Source: Methylomicrobium sp. wino1 (GTDB lineage: Bacteria > Pseudomonadota > Gammaproteobacteria > Methylococcales > Methylomonadaceae). Taken from it: DNA of 64,000 bases. Positions 37,588 through 46,613 of the stretch are shown here, in pieces. Both the position numbers and the translations under genes were made by a program. Position 1 is the first letter of the stretch, and every line of letters starts with the position of its first letter. The notes beneath the pieces were generated by a model. That model was given only the letters and a program-made list of their open reading frames with translations. It was not told where the DNA came from and did not search any database. The DNA is taken from contig NZ_CP024202.1 of assembly GCF_003932755.1 (NCBI RefSeq), positions 3,906,001-3,970,000 of the forward strand, given 5' to 3'.

Positions 37588-38793
37588 TCATTTTTGAAAC
37601 AAGTGTTCATAGACATTTTGATATCGGCTTACACTATAGACCCAATTACGTTTTTCCTCGACGAAACGGCGCCCGTTCGCGCGAATCGCATCCCATTGGG
37701 AACGATTGTTCAACAAGCACAGAACCGTTTGCGCGAGACTTTCGGCATTTCCCGCCACAAATAAATAACCGGTCTTTTCATCGTCGATCAATTCCTTATG
37801 CCCGCCGACATCGGACGCCACGACCAATCGCCCCTGCGCCATCGCCTCCAACGGTTTGAGCGGCGTAACCAAATCGGTCAACCGCATCGATAAACGCGGA
37901 TAAACGAAAATATCGACCTGGTTATAATAATCTTGCACCTGATCATGCGGAACCCGTCCGGTAAAAACGATCTTATCCTGCAAACCCAAATCGCGGGCCT
38001 TTTGCTTGATCGCGGCATCCTGAGGGCCGCCGCCAACCAACAATAAACGGACATCCGGAATTTCCTTGAGAATCGCGGGCAAGGCATCGAGCAATAGAGG
38101 AATGCCTTCATAGGCATAGAACGAACCGATGAATCCCAATACCACGTTATCCACCAATCCCAGTCGTTCGCGCAATGGCAGGTCGGCCTCGACGCCGTAG
38201 CTGAACTTATCGATATCGACCGCATTCGGAATCACGGTAATTTTGCTTTCGGCAACGCCCCGGCTAATAATGTCGTTGCGCAGGCCTTCGCAAATCGTCG
38301 TCACGGCATCGGCATTTTTGAACACATGGGTTTCCAAAAAATGAGTTCCGCGATAACGCAAACTCCCTTCGGTCGTCGAACCGTGGTCGACCGCCGCGTC
38401 TTCCCAAAACGCGCGGCACTCGTATACCAATGGAATACTGTGTTTTCGTGCCGCTTTCAGAGCAGCCAAACCATTCAATGCGGGAGAATGCGCGTGTAAA
38501 ATATCGGGTTTAATTTCAGGAATGATTTCATCCAAGCGCTTACAGAGCGATTTCACAATCGCCCATTGGTTCACAATCGGCCAATCGGCCCAAAAACATT
38601 GCGGCATCGGCGACCGGTAAAATAGTAACCCGTCGACTTCTTCAACCGCTTGCTCGGTAACTTTATGCTTTGCCGAAGTTACATGAAATGTTTGCCAACC
38701 AAGTTTCTTTTGTTGTTCTAAAATAGCACGGGTTCTAAAAGTGTAACCGCTATGCAGTGGAATCGAATGATCAAGTATGTGCAGTATTTTCAT
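37588..38793 (-). CDS. GT4 glycosyltransferase of the exosortase A/PEP-CTERM-associated type
   Basis: 401 residues. The start MKILHILDHSIPLHSGYTFR, with TRAILEQQKKLGWQT and VDGLLFYRSP after it, is very close to the family annotated as PEP-CTERM/exosortase A-associated glycosyltransferase (TIGR04063, Daro_2409 type). Other motifs: YECRAFWEDAAVDHGST, TVIPNAVDIDKF, VLGFIGSFYAYEGI and LTDLVTPLKPLEAMAQG. No exosortase or PEP-CTERM substrate is visible in this window, so those components, if present, lie elsewhere. No strong Shine-Dalgarno. Confidence 0.9.
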   Translation of the reverse strand: MKILHILDHSIPLHSGYTFRTRAILEQQKKLGWQTFHVTSAKHKVTEQAVEEVDGLLFYRSPMPQCFWADWPIVNQWAIVKSLCKRLDEIIPEIKPDILHAHSPALNGLAALKAARKHSIPLVYECRAFWEDAAVDHGSTTEGSLRYRGTHFLETHVFKNADAVTTICEGLRNDIISRGVAESKITVIPNAVDIDKFSYGVEADLPLRERLGLVDNVVLGFIGSFYAYEGIPLLLDALPAILKEIPDVRLLLVGGGPQDAAIKQKARDLGLQDKIVFTGRVPHDQVQDYYNQVDIFVYPRLSMRLTDLVTPLKPLEAMAQGRLVVASDVGGHKELIDDEKTGYLFVAGNAESLAQTVLCLLNNRSQWDAIRANGRRFVEEKRNWVYSVSRYQNVYEHLFQK

Positions 38794-38931
38794 TTTTTGT
38801 TGTTATTCAAACTCGACACGGCCATCCCTGAGTTTGGAATGTATGATTAAGTTTAGCCCGAAAATTGCGTCAATATACACTATCTTTTTTAGCAACGAGT
38901 CACTTACACCACAATTTCAAACAAAAACCTC

Positions 38932-39819
38932 ATGAACTTACTATTATTAGGTAAAAACGGACAAGTCGGACGGGAACTTCAACGAACGCTCCTGCCTCTC
39001 GGCGAAGTTGCCGCATTCGGCCGCGACGGAGCGGATCTGCAAAACCCTGACGCATTACTCGATTTACTTAAAGAACGCAAACCGGAAATTATCGTCAATG
39101 CCGCCGCTTACACCGCCGTCGACAAAGCCGAAACAAACGAGAAAGCCGCATACGCAATCAATGCCGAGGCGATCGATGTCTTGGCACAATACGCAAAAAC
39201 CCACGGCACCTTACTCGTGCACTACTCGACCGATTATGTATTCGACGGCGTAAAAAATGAAGCCTATCTCGAAACCGATGCAACCAACCCGCAAAGCGTT
39301 TACGGGAAATCGAAACGCGCGGGCGAAGAAGCCATTTTAAATAGCCGATGCAATACACTGATTTTCCGAACCAGCTGGGTATTTTCCGCGCAAGGCAATA
39401 ATTTTATTAAAACCATCCTGAGGCTCGCCCAAGAACGCGAAAATATTAATATCGTGGCCGATCAATTCGGCGCGCCCACTTGCGCCGAACTCATTGCCGA
39501 TGTTACCGCTCATGCCATTATCGGCTTTCGCCGCAATCAACTAGCCGGAGGCATATATCACTTGACATCCGGCGGCGAAACTACCTGGCACGGATTGGCC
39601 TGTTACGCCGTTCAACGAGCCTACGAAAACGGAATGCAACTTAAGCTTAAACCTGAAAACATACAGCCGATTCCAACCGAAGCCTATCCGCTTCCTGCCC
39701 AGCGTCCGAAAAACTCGCGCTTGAAGACCGACGCACTCGCCAATTCCCTGGCGTTACATTTTCCGGATTGGCGGTTATATGTTGACCGAGTAATCAGAGA
39801 ATTATGCATTCGAGATTAA
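38932..39819 (+). CDS. rfbD: dTDP-4-dehydrorhamnose reductase
   Basis: 295 residues. NAD(P)-binding [15 protein letters not shown] at the start, [13 protein letters not shown] in the form [13 protein letters not shown], the YSTDYVFDG motif and the catalytic [10 protein letters not shown] (YxxxK) are present. Last step of dTDP-L-rhamnose synthesis. Followed by rfbA with a 29-bp gap; divergent from the glycosyltransferase genes to its left. Confidence 0.96.
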   Translation: MNLLLLGKNGQVGRELQRTLLPLGEVAAFGRDGADLQNPDALLDLLKERKPEIIVNAAAYTAVDKAETNEKAAYAINAEAIDVLAQYAKTHGTLLVHYSTDYVFDGVKNEAYLETDATNPQSVYGKSKRAGEEAILNSRCNTLIFRTSWVFSAQGNNFIKTILRLAQERENINIVADQFGAPTCAELIADVTAHAIIGFRRNQLAGGIYHLTSGGETTWHGLACYAVQRAYENGMQLKLKPENIQPIPTEAYPLPAQRPKNSRLKTDALANSLALHFPDWRLYVDRVIRELCIRD

Positions 39820-39848
39820 AACCTTATGAACAAAAACTGGAGCAAACC

Positions 39849-40769
39849 ATGACCGCAAGCTCACTTACCACTCAAAAACCGCCTCCAAATCGAAAAGGGA
39901 TCATATTGGCGGGCGGTTCAGGCACCCGGCTGCACCCGGCAACACTTGCGATTAGCAAACAATTACTGCCGGTTTTCGATAAACCGATGATCTATTATCC
40001 GCTCAGCACGTTGATGCTGGCCGGAATACGCGACATCTTGATCATATCCACACCTCAAGACACGCCGCGTTTCGAACAACTGCTCGGTACCGGCGAACAA
40101 TGGGGGTTAAACCTGCAATATGCCGTACAAGAATCGCCCGACGGACTCGCCCAAGCCTTCATCATCGGGCAGTCTTTTATCGGCAACGACTTAGCGGCAT
40201 TGGTACTAGGCGACAACATTTTTTACGGTCATGACCTCCACCAATTGCTCGGCAATGCAATGAAGCGCACCGAAGGCGCCACGGTATTCGCTTATCATGT
40301 GCAAGACCCCGAACGCTATGGCGTCGCAGAATTCGACAATAACGGCAAAGCGTTATCGCTGGAAGAAAAACCTAAACAACCCAAATCCAATTATGCCGTA
40401 ACCGGCCTTTATTTTTACGATAACGATGTCGTCGAACTCGCTAAAAATCTCAAACCGTCTCCTCGCGGCGAACTGGAAATAACCGATTTAAATCGGCTCT
40501 ATTTAAACGAAAAAAAACTCAATGTCGAAATCATGGGACGCGGCTACGCTTGGTTAGACACCGGCACGCACGATTCGCTGCTCGATGCCGGCCAATTTAT
40601 TGCCACCATAGAACATCGCCAAGGATTAAAAGTCGCCTGTCCTGAAGAAATCGCCTACCGGCAAAAATGGATCGACAATACCCAACTCGAACGATTAGCT
40701 CAGCCTCTCTCAAAAAACGGCTATGGGCAATATTTATTACGGATTCTTAACAACGAAAAGGTTTTTTGA
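39849..40769 (+). CDS. rfbA: Glucose-1-phosphate thymidylyltransferase
   Basis: 306 residues from the ATG at 39849, with GGAG seven bases before; an earlier in-frame ATG at 39804 overlaps rfbD and adds no family sequence. [45 protein letters not shown] and [15 protein letters not shown] are standard RmlA motifs. First step of dTDP-rhamnose synthesis. Confidence 0.96.
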   Translation: MTASSLTTQKPPPNRKGIILAGGSGTRLHPATLAISKQLLPVFDKPMIYYPLSTLMLAGIRDILIISTPQDTPRFEQLLGTGEQWGLNLQYAVQESPDGLAQAFIIGQSFIGNDLAALVLGDNIFYGHDLHQLLGNAMKRTEGATVFAYHVQDPERYGVAEFDNNGKALSLEEKPKQPKSNYAVTGLYFYDNDVVELAKNLKPSPRGELEITDLNRLYLNEKKLNVEIMGRGYAWLDTGTHDSLLDAGQFIATIEHRQGLKVACPEEIAYRQKWIDNTQLERLAQPLSKNGYGQYLLRILNNEKVF

Positions 40770-41317
40770 TGAAAGTCACACCGCTCGCAATCCCCGACGT
40801 CATCCTTCTCGAACCGAAAGTGTTCGGAGACGCTCGCGGCTTCTTTCTGGAAAGTTTTAATCAGGCGTCCTTCCGGCAAGCCACCGGGCAAGCCATACAA
40901 TTCGTTCAAGACAATCACAGCCGCAGCGCCAAAGGAGTCCTGCGCGGTCTGCACTATCAACTTGCACCAAAAGCACAGGGCAAACTCGTTCGAGTCGTAA
41001 GCGGTGCCGTATTCGACGTAGCGGTCGATGTCCGAAAAGGTTCTTCGACTTTCGGTCAATGGGTCGGCGCCGAACTGAGTGAAAATAACCACCGGCAAAT
41101 GTGGATTCCCCAAGGCTTTGCCCACGGCTTTGTCGTCATTAGCGAAACAGCCGATTTTCTGTACAAAACCACCGACTACTACGCACCGGAACTCGAACGC
41201 TGCATCGCTTGGAACGATCCGACCATCGGCATACAATGGCCAACAAACATCGATCCGGTTCTTTCCGACAAGGACCGAGTAGGAAAAGTGCTAAATGAAG
41301 CGGAATGTTTTCAATAA
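40769..41317 (+). CDS. rfbC: dTDP-4-dehydrorhamnose 3,5-epimerase
   Basis: 182 residues; the ATG shares a base with the rfbA stop (TGATG). Contains VFGDARGFFLESFN, QDNHSRSAKGVLRGLHYQ (catalytic His), VFDVAVDVRKGS and WIPQGFAHGFVV. rfbD-A-C are present, but rfbB (4,6-dehydratase) is not in the window and must be encoded elsewhere for the pathway to be complete. Confidence 0.96.
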   Translation: MKVTPLAIPDVILLEPKVFGDARGFFLESFNQASFRQATGQAIQFVQDNHSRSAKGVLRGLHYQLAPKAQGKLVRVVSGAVFDVAVDVRKGSSTFGQWVGAELSENNHRQMWIPQGFAHGFVVISETADFLYKTTDYYAPELERCIAWNDPTIGIQWPTNIDPVLSDKDRVGKVLNEAECFQ

Positions 41318-41673
41318 ACTGTAGGTATTTGAGCGTTAGCGACTTCGATAGTCGCGACGAAGGCGTCGCTCACACACCGCATGTAATCCTTTGTGGGAGC
41401 GACGCCTTCGTCGCGATTTCGAAGCCAGGCGCGTCTGCTGTTTCCCAGGCTCAAGCTTCGCGATACAAGCGAATAAAAACAAATACCTCTGCAGGACGGG
41501 GCTACAATCCCCGTCCTGCTTAAGAGGCGGTGGTGAAATTAGGCATTGCCATTCCTTGGCACTGGATTCCGCCAGAGATTGGCGCTTATGGTTGCAAACC
41601 CGTTTTGCCAATAACCCTCATCTATAGAGTGAAAGAACACCAAACCCTTTTCCAGTAAAATTACAATTAAACC
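41318..41673. repeat. Hairpin-repeat spacer after rfbC
   Basis: 41341-41425 is a near-perfect GCGACGAAGGCGTCGC / GCGACGCCTTCGTCGCGA inverted repeat ending in TTCGAAG on both sides. 41527-41581 is an inverted, decayed relative of the 50611-50716 repeat. No gene is seen; the last 60 bases should hold the promoter of the next gene. Confidence 0.7.
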
Positions 41674-42945
41674 ATGCTAATCATTATCACCGCACTACTG
41701 ACAATATGGATTTTACTCACCATAATCCTTTTTGTTTGGAAGCGCGACCTATTCTTAAAAACCTGGCAAGAACCTTATTTCGCCGATACGCCGGTATTAA
41801 TCGAAAGCGACGACTGGGGGCCAGGCGGCGATTTTCATGCCGACCGTCTTGAGGCCCTTTTAAATGCCTTATCCGAACAAAAAGACAGCACCGGACGCAG
41901 CGCCGTATTGACCGCAGATGTCGTGCTGGCCGTACCCGATACCTCTGCGCTAGAAAAAACATCCGGCGGCGAATATCCGAGAAAAATACTCGACCGCGAT
42001 TTCCCTGGCATTTATAGAACGATGCTAAAAGGCATCGAGAACGATGTTTTCGTTCCGCAATTACACGGATTGGAACATCTGAACGGCGAAGCCTTCGTTA
42101 AACTCTGCCGAAATAACGACCCGCGCACGGCAAATGCACAAGCCGATTCTCACTGGTGGGACTGGGAAACACTCGACTCGCCTTTGCAAGGACATTATGT
42201 CGATGGCAGCAACTTACCAACACTACCGGTCGGCGCGGAAAAAGCGCGTAAAATCATCGAAACGGCCACCGAAACCTTTCAACGCTTATTCGGTCATCCA
42301 ACCTTAACGACCGTTGCCCCTTGCTATCTCTGGAACGAAGACATCGAAGCCGAATGGAATCGCCATTCGATACAAGCGATTCAAACGGCCGGCTATCGCT
42401 GTCCCGAAAGAGCGCACGACGGACGCTATATTCAAGACAAGCAATTGATCAGAACCGGCGATATCAATGCCTTCGGGCAAGTTTATTTAGTCAGAAACGT
42501 CATGTTCGAACCGGTCGACGGCAAAAACACGCCGGACAGCGCCTATCAAGAAGCGCTACAAGCCTACCGGCAAGGTCAACCCGTTACGATTTCGACCCAT
42601 CGCTACAACTTCACGCGCACTGAAAACGAATTCGAGTTTTCGCTCGCGGGACTAAAGATTCTGCTGAATAAACTAACGCAAAATTTCCACGGAACGCGCT
42701 TTCTATCATCGGCGGAATTGGCCGAAGCTCTTCTTTCGCCAAACAATCCCATCGTCAATCGCTTCAATCAAAAATCATCACTGCCACCGATCAAACGAAT
42801 CGAAGGCCCCGCCAAATTCGGCCCGTTTTTATACCGACTTTATTACCGACACCCGAAACTTGCCATGATCGGTAAAATAAGCGGTTTAATAGTGCCCGGA
42901 TGGCTAATTTACCAATATACCTTAAAAAAAACCTTTAAATCATGA
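41674..42945 (+). CDS. Membrane-anchored polysaccharide deacetylase/hydrolase-like protein
   Basis: 423 residues. An N-terminal anchor (IIITALLTIWILLTIILFVW) is followed by a soluble domain with IESDDWGPGGDFHADRL near residue 44, FVPQLHGLEHLNGEAF near 127 and TISTHRYNFTRTENEF near 310, which recall the Asp-Asp, His-x-x-x-His and late His motifs of NodB-like (beta/alpha)7 deacetylases. A short hydrophobic patch lies at the C-terminus. It overlaps the next glycosyltransferase by ATGA. Assignment is by motif resemblance only; it may be a divergent glycan hydrolase. Confidence 0.6.
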   Translation: MLIIITALLTIWILLTIILFVWKRDLFLKTWQEPYFADTPVLIESDDWGPGGDFHADRLEALLNALSEQKDSTGRSAVLTADVVLAVPDTSALEKTSGGEYPRKILDRDFPGIYRTMLKGIENDVFVPQLHGLEHLNGEAFVKLCRNNDPRTANAQADSHWWDWETLDSPLQGHYVDGSNLPTLPVGAEKARKIIETATETFQRLFGHPTLTTVAPCYLWNEDIEAEWNRHSIQAIQTAGYRCPERAHDGRYIQDKQLIRTGDINAFGQVYLVRNVMFEPVDGKNTPDSAYQEALQAYRQGQPVTISTHRYNFTRTENEFEFSLAGLKILLNKLTQNFHGTRFLSSAELAEALLSPNNPIVNRFNQKSSLPPIKRIEGPAKFGPFLYRLYYRHPKLAMIGKISGLIVPGWLIYQYTLKKTFKS

Positions 42946-43883
42946 ACATCAGCGCCATCATTCCCGCCTATAACAGTGACGAATTTATCGCCGATGCGGT
43001 CCATAGCATCCTAAAACAAACTCGACCCATCACTGAAATCATAATCGTAGACGACGGTTCGACCGACAACACACAACAAATCGTCGAAGCTCTGCCCGGC
43101 CCGATCTCTTATATCAAACAACCCAATCAAGGTCCTTCGGCGGCCAGAAACACAGGCATCAAGGCCGCAAACAGCGAATGGATCGCTTTTCTCGATGCCG
43201 ACGACCAATGGACGTCTGATAAAATCGACAAACAACTTAAACTATTGCGAAAAATCCCGGAGCTCGTGTTGATAGCCGGCGACATGGCCGAGATAGACAA
43301 AAGCGGTCAATTGATTACTGAATCGGTCTTGGATAAACACCACCTGTTAAATAAATTTCAAGCAATCCAAGACCGAGCAATCCCAAACGCACTAGCCGAA
43401 CTCGTCACCAAAAACTTCATTCCCACCGGTACCGTGCTGGTCAACAAATCAGCACTCTTAGAAGCCGGTTTATTCAATCAAACCATTCGTTTCGGCGAAG
43501 ATTTGGAACTATGGGCAAAAATCGCCGCGAAACACCCGATTACATGTATACCCGAAGTGCTGATGTTACGCCGGCAACACGGTAACAACGCCACGCAATT
43601 GACTGCAGCGCTGCTGAGCGATCTAGTCAAAGTCATGACCTCGATCAGAAATTACGCCGCAAAAGAACTGTCATTACAAAATATCGACCCCAACAGGCTC
43701 GTCGCCAATGCCTATGCCGACTTAGGCTACTGGCATTTTAGCGAGTACGATTTAATTGAGGCCAGGCAAGCATTTTCGGCCAGCCTCAAAGAAAAGCCGA
43801 ATAAACGCGCCCTACTCTACTGGCTAGCCTGCTTACTGCCAGCAGGAATAGTCAAGATGTTGCGCAAAATAAAAAATCTATGA
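42942..43883 (+). CDS. GT2 family glycosyltransferase
   Basis: 313 residues. SAIIPAYNSDEFIADAVHSI at the start, VDDGSTDNTQQIVE, GPSAARNTGIKAA and FLDADDQW (DxD equivalent) define a GT-A family 2 enzyme; GEDLELWAKIA and LMLRRQHGNN follow. The last 70 residues are helical (LEARQAFSASLKEKP), TPR-like. Translationally coupled to the preceding gene. Sugar unknown. Confidence 0.93.
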   Translation: MNISAIIPAYNSDEFIADAVHSILKQTRPITEIIIVDDGSTDNTQQIVEALPGPISYIKQPNQGPSAARNTGIKAANSEWIAFLDADDQWTSDKIDKQLKLLRKIPELVLIAGDMAEIDKSGQLITESVLDKHHLLNKFQAIQDRAIPNALAELVTKNFIPTGTVLVNKSALLEAGLFNQTIRFGEDLELWAKIAAKHPITCIPEVLMLRRQHGNNATQLTAALLSDLVKVMTSIRNYAAKELSLQNIDPNRLVANAYADLGYWHFSEYDLIEARQAFSASLKEKPNKRALLYWLACLLPAGIVKMLRKIKNL

Positions 43884-43984
43884 CCGACCAAACCAATCAA
43901 CCTAAAAATCAGTCCTGATTAGCAAGATGCTTCAGCTTGCCGAAGCCAAGTGTCCGAGCGAGGTCCAGTCGTAGCCGCAAAAAC

Positions 43985-44153
43985 TAAAATATGCTGTTAC
44001 CCAAGCTCCATTGGGTAACCTGTTCAGGAAGCTCTAGCTTCCCGACAATCAAGGAAGATTGAACTAGCGAGCCAGTGAATATGCGGAGGTTGTGTCGGTC
44101 TCAGGAAGCTGGAGCTTCCGGTGTGTCTTTCCCAACCTGGAGCTTGGGAAAGA
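43985..44153. repeat. Composite hairpin element, copy 2 (inverted)
   Basis: Reverse-complement relative of 31960-32120: ATGCTGTTACCCAAGCTCC, GGAAGCTCTAGCTTCCCG, then CAATCAAGGAAGATTGAAC, GGAAGCTGGAGCTTCCGG and CTTTCCCAACCTGGAGCTTG. The spacer 43884-44185 contains nothing else recognisable. Confidence 0.8.
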
Positions 44154-44185
44154 GCGTGAACATCCCGGCGTGCTTTGGGAAGGCT

Positions 44186-44776
44186 TCATGAAAGCTCTTG
44201 TTGCTGCAAATAAGAAAGCATATCGGGATTCTGAACACGCCGATAGATATCGGCAACCGACAAAGTCAACCCTATGGATTCGAGCACAAATTCATCGCCT
44301 AAAAAATAATGCCGCGACAACCAATCGTTGCTGCGTCTGCAAACTTCGACATCGACAAAATCCTGCTCGATCAATACCAACTCTTGTAAACTTGAAATCG
44401 ATTGGTAAGCCATGCGCTTTATCGTTTGATCCATTCGGCGCGTCGATGGCGACAACACTTCGACTAAAACCGTCGGAGAGTCGGTGTAATAGGGGTTTTC
44501 GGAACGATCCTCACACACCACCATAGCATCGGGATAAAAAAAATTTTCGCCGACTTTAACTTTGACGTTACTGCTATATGCTTCACAGGACGAGTTTTGC
44601 AATAGTGGCAATAACTGTGAAAAAACATTAATAATGATGCGCTCATGATTTTTACTGGCACCCGCCATCGCATAAGCAACACCATCGATCAACTCATGCT
44701 TGATTTCCGAAGACAGCTCACCCAGCAAATAGTCGTCTTCACTAATGCCCTGTTTAATTGCAACGTTTAACGCCAT
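44186..44776 (-). CDS. Uma2 family (DUF820) endonuclease-like protein
   Basis: 196 residues from the ATG at 44776, with GAGG upstream; longer versions would translate the adjacent repeat. ELIDGVAYAMAGAS, VKVKVGENFFYPDAMVVCED and PTVLVEVLSPSTRRMD provide the Asp and Glu of the PD-(D/E)XK-like core. Uma2 proteins are abundant in cyanobacteria and some gammaproteobacteria, with unknown biological role; nuclease activity is predicted from fold. Lies on the strand opposite to the polysaccharide genes, as an accessory insertion. Confidence 0.85.
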   Translation of the reverse strand: MALNVAIKQGISEDDYLLGELSSEIKHELIDGVAYAMAGASKNHERIIINVFSQLLPLLQNSSCEAYSSNVKVKVGENFFYPDAMVVCEDRSENPYYTDSPTVLVEVLSPSTRRMDQTIKRMAYQSISSLQELVLIEQDFVDVEVCRRSNDWLSRHYFLGDEFVLESIGLTLSVADIYRRVQNPDMLSYLQQQELS

Positions 44777-44789
44777 GACTAACCTCAGG

Positions 44790-44931
44790 TAATTATTCAC
44801 ACCCCCCCTATCGTTCCCACGCTCCAGCGTGGGAATGCAGCCCGAGACGCTCTCGCGTCTCGTACCGCTGGAGCGGCACTCAGACATTCCCACGCAGAGC
44901 ATGGGAGCGAGAATGGTCGTGGAACTGAATA
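44790..44931. repeat. ~140-bp TIR hairpin element, inverted full-length copy
   Basis: Starts TAATTATTCACACCCC and ends GTGGAACTGAATA, reverse complement of the layout at 50461-50601. Internal hairpins: TTCCCACGCTCCAGCGTGGGAA is present as CGTTCCCACGCTCCAGCGTG, then GAGACGCTCTCGCGTCTC and CCGCTGGAGCGG. It begins 14 bp upstream of the Uma2 start codon and so occupies its promoter region. Confidence 0.85.
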
Positions 44932-45032
44932 CTCACAACCTCAGTAATTCCCGCCATATCTAAAAAACAATTATAATCATTGCATTAGATCATTGATAAA
45001 ATGCTTATGTCAAAAGTATCAGGAGAGCCGCA

Positions 45033-45614
45033 ATGACCACCGTAACCCGAGACGAAGTTTGGGAAATGTTTCGCGAAGTGGCACGCCGCTTCGAAGAAAC
45101 AGACCGCAAATTTCAAGAAACCGATAAACAATTCAAAGAAACCGATCAAAAATTCAAAGACACCGAACGCCTAGTTAAAGAAGTCAGCAAAAGCATCGGC
45201 GATCTGGGCAACCGATTGGGCGACTTCGTACAAGAAATGGTCCGCCCGGCACTCGTGAACCTGTTTCGCGAACGCGGCATCGACGTGCATGAAGTCCATC
45301 CGAACGTCTATGCCGAAAGAAACGGCGAATCGGCCGAAATCGATTTATTAGTCGTCAACGAACAAACCGCGATTGCCATTGAATGCAAAAGCCAAATGTC
45401 CATAGACGACGTCAACGAACATTTGAACCGACTGGAAAAATTGAAACGCTTGTTGCCAAAATATCGAGATGTCGAACTCATGGGCGCGGTTGCCGCAATG
45501 GTCATGCCCAACGATGTTGCCCGTTACGCTTACCGCAAAAGCCTATACGTACTCGCCCAAAGCGGCAACACCGTCTTGATCCGAAACGATGGAAAATTTT
45601 CACCGAAAATTTAG
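45033..45614 (+). CDS. Coiled-coil PD-(D/E)XK nuclease-like protein (DUF3782 type)
   Basis: 193 residues. Residues 19-45 are a run of seven-residue repeats of the form F-x-E-T-D-x-K/Q, predicted coiled coil, followed by a helical linker. The C-terminal domain has AEID (E102, D104) and IAIECKS (E117, K119), the core of a PD-(D/E)XK fold. AGGAGAG precedes the ATG. Function unknown; similar proteins are widespread in cyanobacteria and filamentous sulfur bacteria. Not obviously part of the polysaccharide pathway. Confidence 0.8.
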   Translation: MTTVTRDEVWEMFREVARRFEETDRKFQETDKQFKETDQKFKDTERLVKEVSKSIGDLGNRLGDFVQEMVRPALVNLFRERGIDVHEVHPNVYAERNGESAEIDLLVVNEQTAIAIECKSQMSIDDVNEHLNRLEKLKRLLPKYRDVELMGAVAAMVMPNDVARYAYRKSLYVLAQSGNTVLIRNDGKFSPKI

Positions 45615-45646
45615 TAACAGCGCTATCAGCGGTGTAAGCAAGCTTA

Positions 45647-45681
45647 TGTGGGAGCGATCCCCAGATCGCGATTTCGAAATC
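45647..45681. repeat. GGGAGCGATCCCCAGATCGCGA hairpin
   Basis: Half-element of the GGGAGCGA family: TGTGGGAGCGATCCCCAGAT then CGCGATTTCGAAATC. The same half occurs at 5800-5821 and 50378-50408. It sits between the nuclease-like gene and mntA. Confidence 0.75.
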
Positions 45682-45721
45682 AACGAAGCTCAATTCACAC
45701 TATTCAATGACTTTATCGCTC

Positions 45722-46129
45722 ATGAACCAAGCCGAAGAAACCAAAATTCGTGAACTGTCACAAATACTAGAAAACGATAGCGAAATCACCTTAGCCATTT
45801 TATTCGGCTCGTTCGCAACGGAAACCGTCCACCCAGACAGCGATATCGACTTGGCCATTCAAGCAAAACACCCCTTAGCTGAGAGCAAAAAAATACAATT
45901 GATAGAAATAATCGCACATATTTTCGGCAGGCCGGTAGACCTAATCGATTTAAGAAATGCGGGTATCCCTTTACTAGGCCAAGTTATCCAATACGGCAAA
46001 GTCCTGAAAGACACCGGACAAAATTTTACCGAACTGGCGATTAGAAACGTTTACGCCAACGAAGACTTTTTACCCTATATCAAACGAAGCCTGAGAGCGC
46101 GAAGAGAAAAATGGATCAAATCCTGTTAG
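45722..46129 (+). CDS. mntA: MNT-domain nucleotidyltransferase antitoxin
   Basis: 135 residues from ATG 45722 (an ATG at 45707 would add five). ILFGSFATETVHPDSDIDLA carries the GSx10DxD active-site motif. In characterised HepT-MntA pairs MntA adds AMP units to a tyrosine of the HepT toxin and neutralises it. It overlaps the HepT gene by 19 bp. No clear Shine-Dalgarno in front. Confidence 0.9.
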   Translation: MNQAEETKIRELSQILENDSEITLAILFGSFATETVHPDSDIDLAIQAKHPLAESKKIQLIEIIAHIFGRPVDLIDLRNAGIPLLGQVIQYGKVLKDTGQNFTELAIRNVYANEDFLPYIKRSLRARREKWIKSC

Positions 46130-46539
46130 AAAAGAAAATCGATTCGATCTTGCGTTGTCTGGAGCGAATAAACAGCCGCGTACCATCAACAAAAGAAGCC
46201 TTTGCGGAAGATCTCGACGCTCAAGACATCATAGTGTTGAACCTTACCCGAGCCGTCCAGCTCTCAGTCGATTTAGCGATGCATATATGCACGACAACCC
46301 AGTCCGCGACGCCGCAAACCATGGGAGAGGCATTCGAAGTTTTACGTCAAATACGCGCATTAACCCCCGAAGTCACCGACAAAATGAAAAAAGCCGTTGG
46401 TTTCAGAAATATCGCCGTACACAATTACGATGAAATCGATATCGGCATTGCTTACACGATCGCCAAAGAACACACACAAGACTTCGTCGAATACATCAAA
46501 CAAATCTACACCTATTTCACTAAAATCGAGCAACACTAA
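46111..46539 (+). CDS. hepT: HepT-like HEPN ribonuclease toxin
   Basis: 142 residues, start inside the end of mntA with GAAGAG before it. The HEPN motif RNIAVHNY gives R99-x4-H104-x-Y106 (Rx4HxY), with Tyr106 the expected AMPylation target. The rest is helical. Complete type VII toxin-antitoxin pair by motif. It may stabilise the surrounding island or act in phage defence. Confidence 0.92.
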   Translation: MDQILLEKKIDSILRCLERINSRVPSTKEAFAEDLDAQDIIVLNLTRAVQLSVDLAMHICTTTQSATPQTMGEAFEVLRQIRALTPEVTDKMKKAVGFRNIAVHNYDEIDIGIAYTIAKEHTQDFVEYIKQIYTYFTKIEQH

Positions 46540-46613
46540 CATACAAAACACCTTCGGCTATTTTCGACTACAATAAACAAACCGTAGAACAACGACCGAA
46601 TGGTGAATAAAAC

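Noticed and set aside
44092-44526. 144-codon plus-strand frame over the Uma2 gene
   Set aside because: Starts in the composite repeat and runs antisense to Uma2; no coding signs.
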